Origin: Streptomyces antimycoticus
GTDB lineage: Bacteria; Actinomycetota; Actinomycetes; Streptomycetales; Streptomycetaceae
Direction: 5' to 3'
DNA length: 64,000 bases
Assembly (NCBI RefSeq): GCF_005405925.1
Contig: NZ_BJHV01000001.1
Location: 5,022,001-5,086,000, forward strand
Part shown: one piece after another, positions 58,547 to 64,000 of the stretch
Position numbering within the stretch: position 1 is the first letter of the stretch
Layout: each line of letters starts with the position of its first letter
Program-made: the position numbers and the translations under genes
Notes under the pieces: model-generated
Told to the model about the DNA's origin: nothing
The model's input: the letters and a program-made list of their open reading frames with translations, nothing else
The model's database searches: none

Positions 58547-59140
58547 ATGTCCAACTCAGGTCAGGTCCTGGAGGTTCAGGTGCACGACGACGCCGCCGTG
58601 GCCGATGAGCGTCCGTCAAGATCCCGGCGTGGTACGCCGGACGAGCACCTCATGCGCGCGCTCTACCAGGAGCACGCCGGGCCGTTGCTCGCGTTCGTCC
58701 TGCGGCTGGTCGCGGGCGACCGTCACCGCGCCGAGGACGTCGTCCAGGAAACCCTGGTGCGCGCCTGGCGGAACGCCGACCAGCTGTCCCGGGCCACCGG
58801 CTCCATCCGGCCCTGGCTGGTCACGGTCGCCCGGCGGATCGTGATCGACGGACACCGCAGCCGGCAGGCCCGGCCGCAGGAGGTCGACCCCTCCCCGTTG
58901 GAACTCATGCCCGCGGAGGACGAGATCGACCGTGCACTGCGGCTCATGACCCTGACCGACGCGATGCAGGACCTCAGCGACGCCCATCGCGAAGTGCTGG
59001 TCGAGACCTACTTCAAGGGCCGGACCGTCAACGAGGCGGCCCAGACCCTCGGCATACCCAGCGGGACGGTACGGTCCCGGGTCTTCTACGCGCTGCGCTC
59101 CATGAAGCTCGCGCTCGAGGAGAGAGGAGTAACGGCATGA
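58547..59140 (+). CDS. ECF RNA polymerase sigma factor (first cassette)
   Basis: 197 residues. Region 2 (LMRALYQEHAGPLLAFVLRLVAGDRHRAEDVVQETLVRAWRN) and region 4 (LSDAHREVLVETYFKGRTVNEAAQTLGIPSGTVRSRVFYALRSMKLAL) are complete; the linker is short as in ECF factors. The ATG overlaps nothing; the stop overlaps the anti-sigma start as ATGA. I found no convincing auto-promoter. Confidence 0.93.
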   Translation: MSNSGQVLEVQVHDDAAVADERPSRSRRGTPDEHLMRALYQEHAGPLLAFVLRLVAGDRHRAEDVVQETLVRAWRNADQLSRATGSIRPWLVTVARRIVIDGHRSRQARPQEVDPSPLELMPAEDEIDRALRLMTLTDAMQDLSDAHREVLVETYFKGRTVNEAAQTLGIPSGTVRSRVFYALRSMKLALEERGVTA

Positions 59141-59949
59141 CAGCGCAGACGCACCACTCGGGACATGACGCCGTTGGCGCGTATGTGCTCGGCGTGCTCG
59201 ACGAGGCGGAGGCCACCTACTTCGAGGAGCATCTGGCCGGCTGCGACCGGTGCGGACGGCAGCTCGACGAGCTGACCGGACTGGAACCCCTGCTGGCCGA
59301 TCTGGCGGCCGACATCCCCGGGATCCACGGCAGCCCCGGGCGGACCCAGCTGACGGGCCACACGCCACATGCCTTCAGCGCCACTCCCAACGCCATCGAG
59401 ACCCTCACCGCGCGCCCCGGTCCGGCGCTGCTCCAGCGCATGGTCGGCGAGGTGGCCGTATCCCGCGCCAAGCGGCGGCGGCGCGGGCTGTACCTGGTCG
59501 CGGCGGCGGCCGCCCTGATCGTCGGCGGTCCGGTCGGCACCATCGCGGTCACCTCCGGCGGCTCGGACAGCTCCGTGACCGCCGCCCCCAACGAGAGCGC
59601 CCTCTTCGCCGGAATGCCCGACAAGGTGCAGGGCACCGACCCGGACACCAAGGTGGACGCGGCGGTCGCGCTGGAGGACAAGATGTGGGGCACCGACGCC
59701 GTGCTGCGGCTGAAGAACCTCAAGGGCCCCCTGGACTGCAGCCTGATCGCGGTCTCCAAGGACGGCCACGAGCAGACGATGATGACCTGGTCCGTGCCCG
59801 AATGGGGGTACGGGATCGAGGACAGTCCCAAGGCGGAGGCGAGAGATCCGCTGTGGGCCCACGGCGGCGCGGGCATGAAGCGTGCCGACATCGAACGCTT
59901 CGAGGTCCGTACGGCCGAGGGAAAGCGCCTGGTCTCCCTGAACGTCTGA
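59137..59949 (+). CDS. zinc-containing transmembrane anti-sigma factor (first cassette)
   Basis: 270 residues. The ZAS motif H32-x3-C36-x2-C39 (HLAGCDRC) lies in the cytoplasmic N-terminus. One membrane segment at about 111-135 (GLYLVAAAAALIVGGPVGTIAV). An external C-terminal RskA-like domain (VLRLKNLKGPLDCSLIAVSKDG, WSVPEWGYG). It holds the sigma factor until a signal at the surface triggers release. Translationally coupled to the sigma gene. Confidence 0.92.
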   Translation: MTAQTHHSGHDAVGAYVLGVLDEAEATYFEEHLAGCDRCGRQLDELTGLEPLLADLAADIPGIHGSPGRTQLTGHTPHAFSATPNAIETLTARPGPALLQRMVGEVAVSRAKRRRRGLYLVAAAAALIVGGPVGTIAVTSGGSDSSVTAAPNESALFAGMPDKVQGTDPDTKVDAAVALEDKMWGTDAVLRLKNLKGPLDCSLIAVSKDGHEQTMMTWSVPEWGYGIEDSPKAEARDPLWAHGGAGMKRADIERFEVRTAEGKRLVSLNV

Positions 59950-60123
59950 GAACGTCTGAGCTACGTCGACGTCTGATCCTGCTTGAACGTCCGGTCCGCC
60001 GGAACGTCTGATCCGCCACTCGGATCGCCGATCATCCCGTGCGGCGCGGTGAGCGAGATGTTACACAGAGTGTGATATGTCGTGCTTCGCGTCCCGGGGG
60101 GTCCGGATCCGAGGAGGCACCCC

Positions 60124-60669
60124 GTGGCTGACCCGGACGCCGATCAGCAGCGCATGTTCGCTCAGTATGTGCTGCCCGAGGTCGAGGTGCTGCTGCGCGT
60201 GGCCATGTCACTGACCACCCAGCGAGCCGACGCCGAGGATCTCGTGCAGGACACGTTACTACGGGCGTACCGGGCAGTCGGCCGTTTTGACGGGAGACAT
60301 CCACGGGCCTGGCTGCTCACGATCATGCGGCATGCGGAGGTCAGCCGGCGCCGCCAGCGCCGGCCGCGGCTGCTCGACGATCCGGATACGGAGCTGGAGC
60401 GGCTGGCCCCGGCCCGGGACGCGACACCGGAGGAACTGGTGGTCGACACGACGTTCGACGAGGCCGTGGACGCCGCGTTCACGGCGCTTCCGCTGCGGGA
60501 CCAGCAGGTGGTGCGGCTGGTGCATGTGGACGGGCTGTCGTACGCGGAGGCCGCACAGGTGCTGGACGTCCCCAAGGGGACGGTGATGAGCAGGCTGCAC
60601 CGGGCGCGCAAGCGGATCCGGAACCAGCTGCTGGACGCGGGAGTGGAATCGGAGCGAGGTGGCGCATGA
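60124..60669 (+). CDS. ECF RNA polymerase sigma factor (second cassette)
   Basis: 181 residues. Region 2 (PEVEVLLRVAMSLTTQRADAEDLVQDTLLRAYRAVGRFDG) and region 4 (LPLRDQQVVRLVHVDGLSYAEAAQVLDVPKGTVMSRLHRARKRIRNQL). GTG at 60124 with GAGGAGG seven bases upstream. TTACACAGAGTGTGATA at about 60060-60076 is a palindrome-like sequence upstream that may be regulatory. Its stop overlaps the anti-sigma gene as ATGA. Confidence 0.93.
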   Translation: MADPDADQQRMFAQYVLPEVEVLLRVAMSLTTQRADAEDLVQDTLLRAYRAVGRFDGRHPRAWLLTIMRHAEVSRRRQRRPRLLDDPDTELERLAPARDATPEELVVDTTFDEAVDAAFTALPLRDQQVVRLVHVDGLSYAEAAQVLDVPKGTVMSRLHRARKRIRNQLLDAGVESERGGA

Positions 60670-61133
60670 GCAGATGGACATGGTGGCGGACCACACGCAC
60701 CACTCGAACCACGCAGACCACCGGAGAGCTCCGGGGCGCGCGGTGTCCCCTGGGCGCCCCGATGCTCCAGTCGTATCTGGACGGGGAGCTGGAGGCGCCG
60801 GCCGCGGCCCGGGTGCGGACCCATGTGGCCGAGTGCCACCGCTGCGCCCGGGAGCTCGCCGTCTACCAGCGCATCAGCGAGGCGCTGGCCGCCCGCGCGG
60901 TGACCGACGAGGCGGTGCTGGACCGGCTCAGGGATTTCGCGGAGTCCCTCGCCGAGCGGGAGAGCCGGGAGCCGGGGACGGAGGCGGCGCCGACGGAGCC
61001 GGTCCCGGGGACGGAGACGGTGCCCGGGGCGGTGCCGACGGAGGCCGAGCCGGAGCCGGAGACGGTCCCAGGGAGGGTGCCGGGGTCGGATCGGGAGGCG
61101 GATCAGGGCGCGGTGCACAAGGCCGGAGGCTGA
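60666..61133 (+). CDS. zinc-finger anti-sigma factor (second cassette), soluble
   Basis: 155 residues. ZAS-type H53-x3-C57-x2-C60 (HVAECHRC) follows the helix LQSYLDGELEAP. There is no membrane segment, so it is cytosolic, in contrast to the first cassette. The C-terminal third is a Pro/Glu/Thr/Gly repeat (EPVPGTETVPGAVPTEAEPEPETVPG) and overlaps the convergent lspA frame. The N-terminus has RTTRTTQTT. Confidence 0.88.
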   Translation: MSRWTWWRTTRTTRTTQTTGELRGARCPLGAPMLQSYLDGELEAPAAARVRTHVAECHRCARELAVYQRISEALAARAVTDEAVLDRLRDFAESLAERESREPGTEAAPTEPVPGTETVPGAVPTEAEPEPETVPGRVPGSDREADQGAVHKAGG

Positions 61134-61671
61134 CGATCGGGTCGGGCTCCACACCTCCGCCGGGCAGCGCGACGGCCCGTTCGCGCGAGGTTCTGCGCAG
61201 CAGCAGGGCCGCGGTGAGCAGGGTCCCGGTGATCAGGGCCACATCGGCGAGGTTGAACACCGGCCCACGGGCGTCCAGCGTGATCCAGTCGATGACGGCG
61301 CCGCGCAGCGGGCCCGGCGACCGGATCATCCGGTCGGCGCCGTTCCCCATCGCTCCCCCGGCGATCAGCCCCAGCCCCAGCGCCGCGCCCCGCCCGCGGA
61401 CCCGCAGCCCCGCACCGGCCGCACCCAGCGTGGCCACCGCGCCCGCGAGCGTGATCACGACGATCAGCGCGGGCCGGCTGTGGCCCAGGCCGAAGGCGAC
61501 CCCGGTGTTGCGCACCAGCAGCGCGCAGAACGGGCCGAACCGGGCCTGTGGCCCGGCGGTGCCGCTCCAGGCGGCCAGCGCCATCGCCTTGCTGAGCTGA
61601 TCGGCCACGATCACGACGAGCGCGACCAGGGGGAAGAACAGCCGGCCGGTCGCCGGATGGGGCTTCATCAT
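60928..61671 (-). CDS. lspA: lipoprotein signal peptidase LspA-like
   Basis: 247 residues, longer than the usual 150-200. Four membrane segments and the catalytic motifs are present: NTGVAFGLG, GGAMGNGADRM, FNLADVALITG. It cuts diacylglyceryl-modified prolipoproteins at the membrane. Beyond residue about 175 it becomes a Pro-rich tail that is antisense to the anti-sigma repeat; a natural end near residue 170-190 would be more usual, so a frameshift or an unusual extension is possible. ATG with GGGAGG. Confidence 0.9.
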   Translation of the reverse strand: MMKPHPATGRLFFPLVALVVIVADQLSKAMALAAWSGTAGPQARFGPFCALLVRNTGVAFGLGHSRPALIVVITLAGAVATLGAAGAGLRVRGRGAALGLGLIAGGAMGNGADRMIRSPGPLRGAVIDWITLDARGPVFNLADVALITGTLLTAALLLRRTSRERAVALPGGGVEPDPIVSLRPCAPRPDPPPDPTPAPSLGPSPAPARPPSAPPRAPSPSPGPAPSAPPPSPAPGSPARRGTPRNP

Positions 61672-61773
61672 CGGCCTCCCTGGGGTGGGGGGCCGGTCCG
61701 CGGGCGCGGTCCGCGGCCCGGGAAGGAAACCCGCCGGGGGTCCGCCCCGCTTCCCTTCCGGCCGGGGAAAAAG

Positions 61774-61809
61774 GCGAGGGCCCGCAGGCGGCTGCCTGCG
61801 GGCCCTCGC
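61774..61809 (-). terminator. intrinsic terminator of the GH5 gene
   Basis: GCGAGGGCCCGCAGGC pairs perfectly over 16 bp with 61794-61809 around GGCT, and on the minus strand is followed by CTTTTTCC. It lies 65 bp past the GH5 stop. Confidence 0.95.
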
Positions 61810-61874
61810 TGCTGCCCACTGCCCATGACCTCCAGGTGGTCATCGGGGCTGTACCGAAGGGGTCACTCCGACGA

Positions 61875-63149
61875 TTACTTCCCCTTCTTCGCCTCCAGCA
61901 GAGGCGTCTGGTACTTGGACAGCATCTTCATCTTGTTCTGGTCGATGGTCTTCCAGTCGTTCTTCAGCACACCGCCGGTGTCACCCGAGTCCGGGTTCCA
62001 GGTCCAGTAGGTGTAGCTGATCTGGTGCTTCTTGAGGTAGTCCATCAGGGCGTTCTGCCACACGGCCTCGGAGCTCTTACCGGCGGTCTTCTTACCACCG
62101 AACTCACCCATCAGCAGCGGGGCGATGTTCTGCTTCTTGATGTACGCCCAGTGCTTGTCCCAGATGGCCGGCATGTTCTTCGGGAAGTCCTTCGCCATGA
62201 ACCAGTTCTGGTTGTAGACGCCCGGACCGTAGTCGTGGGCCGAGTAGACGACCTTGTTCGGCTCATTGAGCTTCACCGGGTGCTTCTTCACACCCTGGAG
62301 GTCACCGCCCCACCAGAACTGCTCGTTCTTGTGGCGGTCCGTACCCTCGACGAAGATCAGCCAGTCCTTGTTGACCTTGTGGATGGCGTTACCGGCCTTG
62401 GTGGCCGCGAGCTGCCAGTCCGTCTTCGGGTTGCCGTCGCCCCACGTGGCCTGGCCACGCGGCTCATTGTGGAGGTCGGCGCCGATCACCCGGTCGTTGT
62501 TCTTGTAGCGCTTGGCCAGCTTGACCCAGTCGTCCAGCCACTGCTTCTCGGTGAGGCTCTGGGAGTACCACAGCTCACTCTGGCCGTACTGGTCCGGACG
62601 GTGCTGGTCCAGGATCACGCGGATGCCGCGGTCGGTGGCACCCTTCACGATCTTGTCCATGATCTGCTGGGGAGTGAGGCCCTTCAGATCGGGGTTCTTG
62701 TGCCAGTCGATGCCGTTGGGCTTGGCCGACGACTTGAACATCTCGTTCGCGTACGGCAGACGCATCGTGTTGAAGCCCTGCTTGGCCATCTGGTCCAGCA
62801 TGGACTCCCAGTTACGGGTCCACAGGCCGTGCGGCGCGTAGGTGCCGGTCTCGAAACCGAACCAGTTCACACCGGTCAGGACGACCTTCTTGCCGTTGGC
62901 GTCCACGATCTCGCTCTTCTTCGTGGACAGCGGGCCCTCGGCGCCCGCACCGGTGGCCTTGGCCCCGGCGGCGGAGGTGGTGGTGGCCGACTGGCCATCG
63001 GTGTTGTTCACCGCGAAAGCGGTGACAGTGCCACCCACGGCAGCAGCAGCGACGACGGCCGCGGCGATACCGAAGCGGAGACGCTGCGAGCGCGGCGCGC
63101 GCTTGGTCTCGGTGGTCGGGGCGTTGTTCTGGTCCATGGGGGAATTCAT
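61875..63149 (-). CDS. secreted glycoside hydrolase family 5 cellulase
   Basis: 424 residues. A signal peptide/anchor (QRLRFGIAAAVVAAAAVGGTVTAFAV) is followed by a Ser/Thr/Ala linker and the GH5 barrel: acid/base Glu in GADLHNEPRG near residue 226, nucleophile Glu in LLMGEFGG near 348, VNWFGFETGTYAPHGLW, FNTMRLPY. It cuts beta-1,4-glucan outside the cell. No carbohydrate-binding module is visible. ATG at 63149 with AGGAG upstream; it overlaps the receiver stop as ATGA, so its translation is coupled to it. Confidence 0.94.
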   Translation of the reverse strand: MNSPMDQNNAPTTETKRAPRSQRLRFGIAAAVVAAAAVGGTVTAFAVNNTDGQSATTTSAAGAKATGAGAEGPLSTKKSEIVDANGKKVVLTGVNWFGFETGTYAPHGLWTRNWESMLDQMAKQGFNTMRLPYANEMFKSSAKPNGIDWHKNPDLKGLTPQQIMDKIVKGATDRGIRVILDQHRPDQYGQSELWYSQSLTEKQWLDDWVKLAKRYKNNDRVIGADLHNEPRGQATWGDGNPKTDWQLAATKAGNAIHKVNKDWLIFVEGTDRHKNEQFWWGGDLQGVKKHPVKLNEPNKVVYSAHDYGPGVYNQNWFMAKDFPKNMPAIWDKHWAYIKKQNIAPLLMGEFGGKKTAGKSSEAVWQNALMDYLKKHQISYTYWTWNPDSGDTGGVLKNDWKTIDQNKMKMLSKYQTPLLEAKKGK

Positions 63150-63493
63150 TCGGTGATGCTCCTGAGGAATTCGGGTACTGCGGTCTTGAGGATGCTGGGG
63201 TTGTTCGTCGGAGATTCCAGACATTCCATCTGCGGGTCGGAGACTGCGGTCAGCCGGACAATCCGCGCGGACGGTAGGAGTTCGCCGATCAGGCGGACCA
63301 GCCGCTGCGTTTGCCGGCCGCGCTCATCCACGTCGATCAGCACCACATCCGGCTGCATGTGGTTGGCCAGAGAAATTGCTTCTCGGGCCGACCCTGCAAT
63401 TCCGGATAGCTCCAGTCCGGGCTCCTCGACAACGAGATCGGCGAGAGCACTCAACACCAGTGGGTGGTGCTCCACGACGAGAACTCTGTGCAT
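63146..63493 (-). CDS. orphan receiver-domain protein coupled to the GH5 cellulase
   Basis: 115 residues, a receiver domain with no output domain. The first acidic pair is Glu8-His9 rather than Asp-Asp; phospho-acceptor Asp54 (LIDVD), Thr82 and Lys103 are kept. Phosphorylation is therefore possible but unusual. It precedes the GH5 gene and its stop overlaps that start. Role unknown; perhaps a sensor or partner of a kinase elsewhere. The upstream gap holds a long hairpin with a 20-bp palindrome. Confidence 0.8.
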   Translation of the reverse strand: MHRVLVVEHHPLVLSALADLVVEEPGLELSGIAGSAREAISLANHMQPDVVLIDVDERGRQTQRLVRLIGELLPSARIVRLTAVSDPQMECLESPTNNPSILKTAVPEFLRSITE

Positions 63494-63585
63494 CGATGGG
63501 AGCTCCTTCGTGGCTTGTCCTTTCGCTCACCGACATTAGGGACCGACCGGGGTCCGAATCGCCGTACGGCTGACTGAAATCTGCG

Positions 63586-63665
63586 TACCTCAATTGCAGG
63601 AATTCCGGGCACACCAAACGACCGAATTCCGCCTACCTCAATTGAGGTAGGAGAATTCGGCCGTT
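63586..63665. promoter_or_regulatory. palindrome/hairpin with two TACCTCAATTG sites upstream of the receiver gene
   Basis: CCTACCTCAATTGAGGTAGG (63632-63651) is a perfect 20-bp palindrome. CCGAATTC (63622-63629) and GAATTCGG (63653-63660) extend it outward, and AACG/CCGTT further, giving arms of about 25 bases (63617-63641 and 63642-63665). A separate TACCTCAATTG is at 63586-63596. On the plus strand the hairpin is followed by TTTT, so it could also be a terminator-like structure. Confidence 0.6.
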
Positions 63666-63719
63666 TTATGGGGGTTATGTCCGATATGGGGGGTCGATGT
63701 GAGGCGCTCAGGGCATGCG

Positions 63720-63752
63720 AAAGGCGCCGGTCACGGGGTGACCGGCGCCTTT
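63720..63752. terminator. terminator downstream of the GH6 gene
   Basis: AAAGGCGCCGGTCA and TGACCGGCGCCTTT (63720-63733 and 63739-63752), a perfect 14-bp stem with a 5-base loop, 47 bp past the GH6 stop, with U-rich ends on both strands. Confidence 0.95.
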
Positions 63753-63798
63753 GAGGAGGTCAGATGGGCAGGGGTCGGAGGGTCAGGGGGTCAGGGGG

Positions 63799-64000
63799 TC
63801 AGCGCGTCAGCCGGTACGCGTACCCGGGGAGGAACATGCCCGCACCGGCGGCACAGCCGTCCGCCTGCCCCGGCTGCTTGACCCACAGGAAGGCGTCGAT
63901 ACCGGGGATGCCGGTGGCGGCGGTGGGGGGCCTGCCCAGCTTGCGGCCCGGCGGGTCGCAGAAGCTGTGCTTCCGCGTGGGCCCCGCCCCATTGCGGCTG
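63799..64000 (-). CDS. glycoside hydrolase family 6 cellulase (3' end)
   Basis: The last 66 residues of a gene that enters from the right edge. FCDPPGRKLGRPP, GIDAFLWVKQPGQADGCAAGAGMFLPGYAY is the C-terminal block of GH6 endoglucanases, including the conserved W-Lys-Pro-Gly-x-x-Asp-Gly loop. It is on the same strand and upstream of the receiver/GH5 pair, so this edge is a small cellulase locus. GTCAG repeats directly follow the stop. Confidence 0.88.
   Translation of the reverse strand, partial: SRNGAGPTRKHSFCDPPGRKLGRPPTAATGIPGIDAFLWVKQPGQADGCAAGAGMFLPGYAYRLTR

Noticed and set aside
63494..63798. CebR operator (TGGGAGCGCTCCCA) expected near cellulase genes
   Set aside because: I could not find it in the gap between the GH6 end and the receiver gene; the region before GH6 is outside the window.

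Overview
The window is chromosomal DNA of a Streptomyces or a very close actinomycete. It is very GC-rich, start codons are often GTG or TTG, stop/start junctions are often coupled (ATGA, GTGA, TGATG), and it carries actinomycete hallmarks: Lsr2, a WhiJ-like XRE/ATPase/DUF397 set, ECF sigma factors with zinc anti-sigma factors, and secreted cellulases. From clpC to ppa the gene order matches, from memory, the conserved Streptomyces core block around S. coelicolor SCO3373-SCO3409. No rRNA, tRNA, CRISPR array, prophage or insertion sequence was seen.

Layout. 1-5.5 kb: clpC (cut by the window edge), an SCO3374-family protein, lsr2, a BlaI-type regulator followed by an argA-like acetyltransferase, and two lineage-specific proteins. 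5.8-11.5 kb: one leftward cofactor operon (DUF2520 reductase-like gene, panC, nadB, nadC, coaX) joining NAD and CoA synthesis. 11.6-17 kb: a threonine-aldolase-family enzyme, two ArsR regulators and a NarL-type two-component system. 17-19.5 kb: a MidA/NDUFAF7-like methyltransferase next to an orphan second NuoD. 20.8-24.7 kb: an osmoprotectant ABC importer. 24.8-36 kb: an esterase, an MprF/LysX-like membrane aminoacyl transferase, the folate genes folP-folB-folK facing ftsH-folE, then hpt and tilS. 36-46 kb: a zincin, a D-Ala-D-Ala carboxypeptidase, ppa, a ThrE-type exporter, a DedA protein, a TipA-like MerR regulator, a LysE exporter and a glutamate decarboxylase. 47-52 kb: a PadR-controlled drug-type ABC exporter, a DinB-like protein and an aldehyde dehydrogenase. 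52-57 kb: XRE regulator, RsbW-like ATPase, site-2 protease, DUF397 protein and a family A DNA polymerase. 57-61.7 kb: a degenerate MreB-like actin, two ECF sigma/anti-sigma cassettes and LspA. 61.8-64 kb: a GH5 cellulase translationally coupled to an orphan receiver domain, and the end of a GH6 cellulase.

Data quality: five conserved genes between 20.2 and 42.9 kb (a coiled-coil protein, an NTF2-like protein, tilS, ppa and the tipA-like gene) each lack exactly one base, mostly in C/G runs. Because ppa is normally indispensable, these look like sequencing or assembly errors, and the five genes are annotated here as single frameshifted genes.

Most promising for follow-up: (1) the NuoD2/MidA pair, where NuoD2 keeps an HRG arginine but has changes in the quinone site; (2) a CTACCTCAATTG motif shared by the MprF-like promoter region and the receiver/cellulase operon, where it forms a 20-bp palindrome inside a long hairpin; (3) TGCA-rich arrays sharing an 11-mer in both control regions of the WhiJ-like cluster; (4) the orphan receiver coupled to a secreted cellulase; (5) a hairpin placed exactly between Shine-Dalgarno and start codon of ftsH; (6) an MreB paralog without its ATPase residues.
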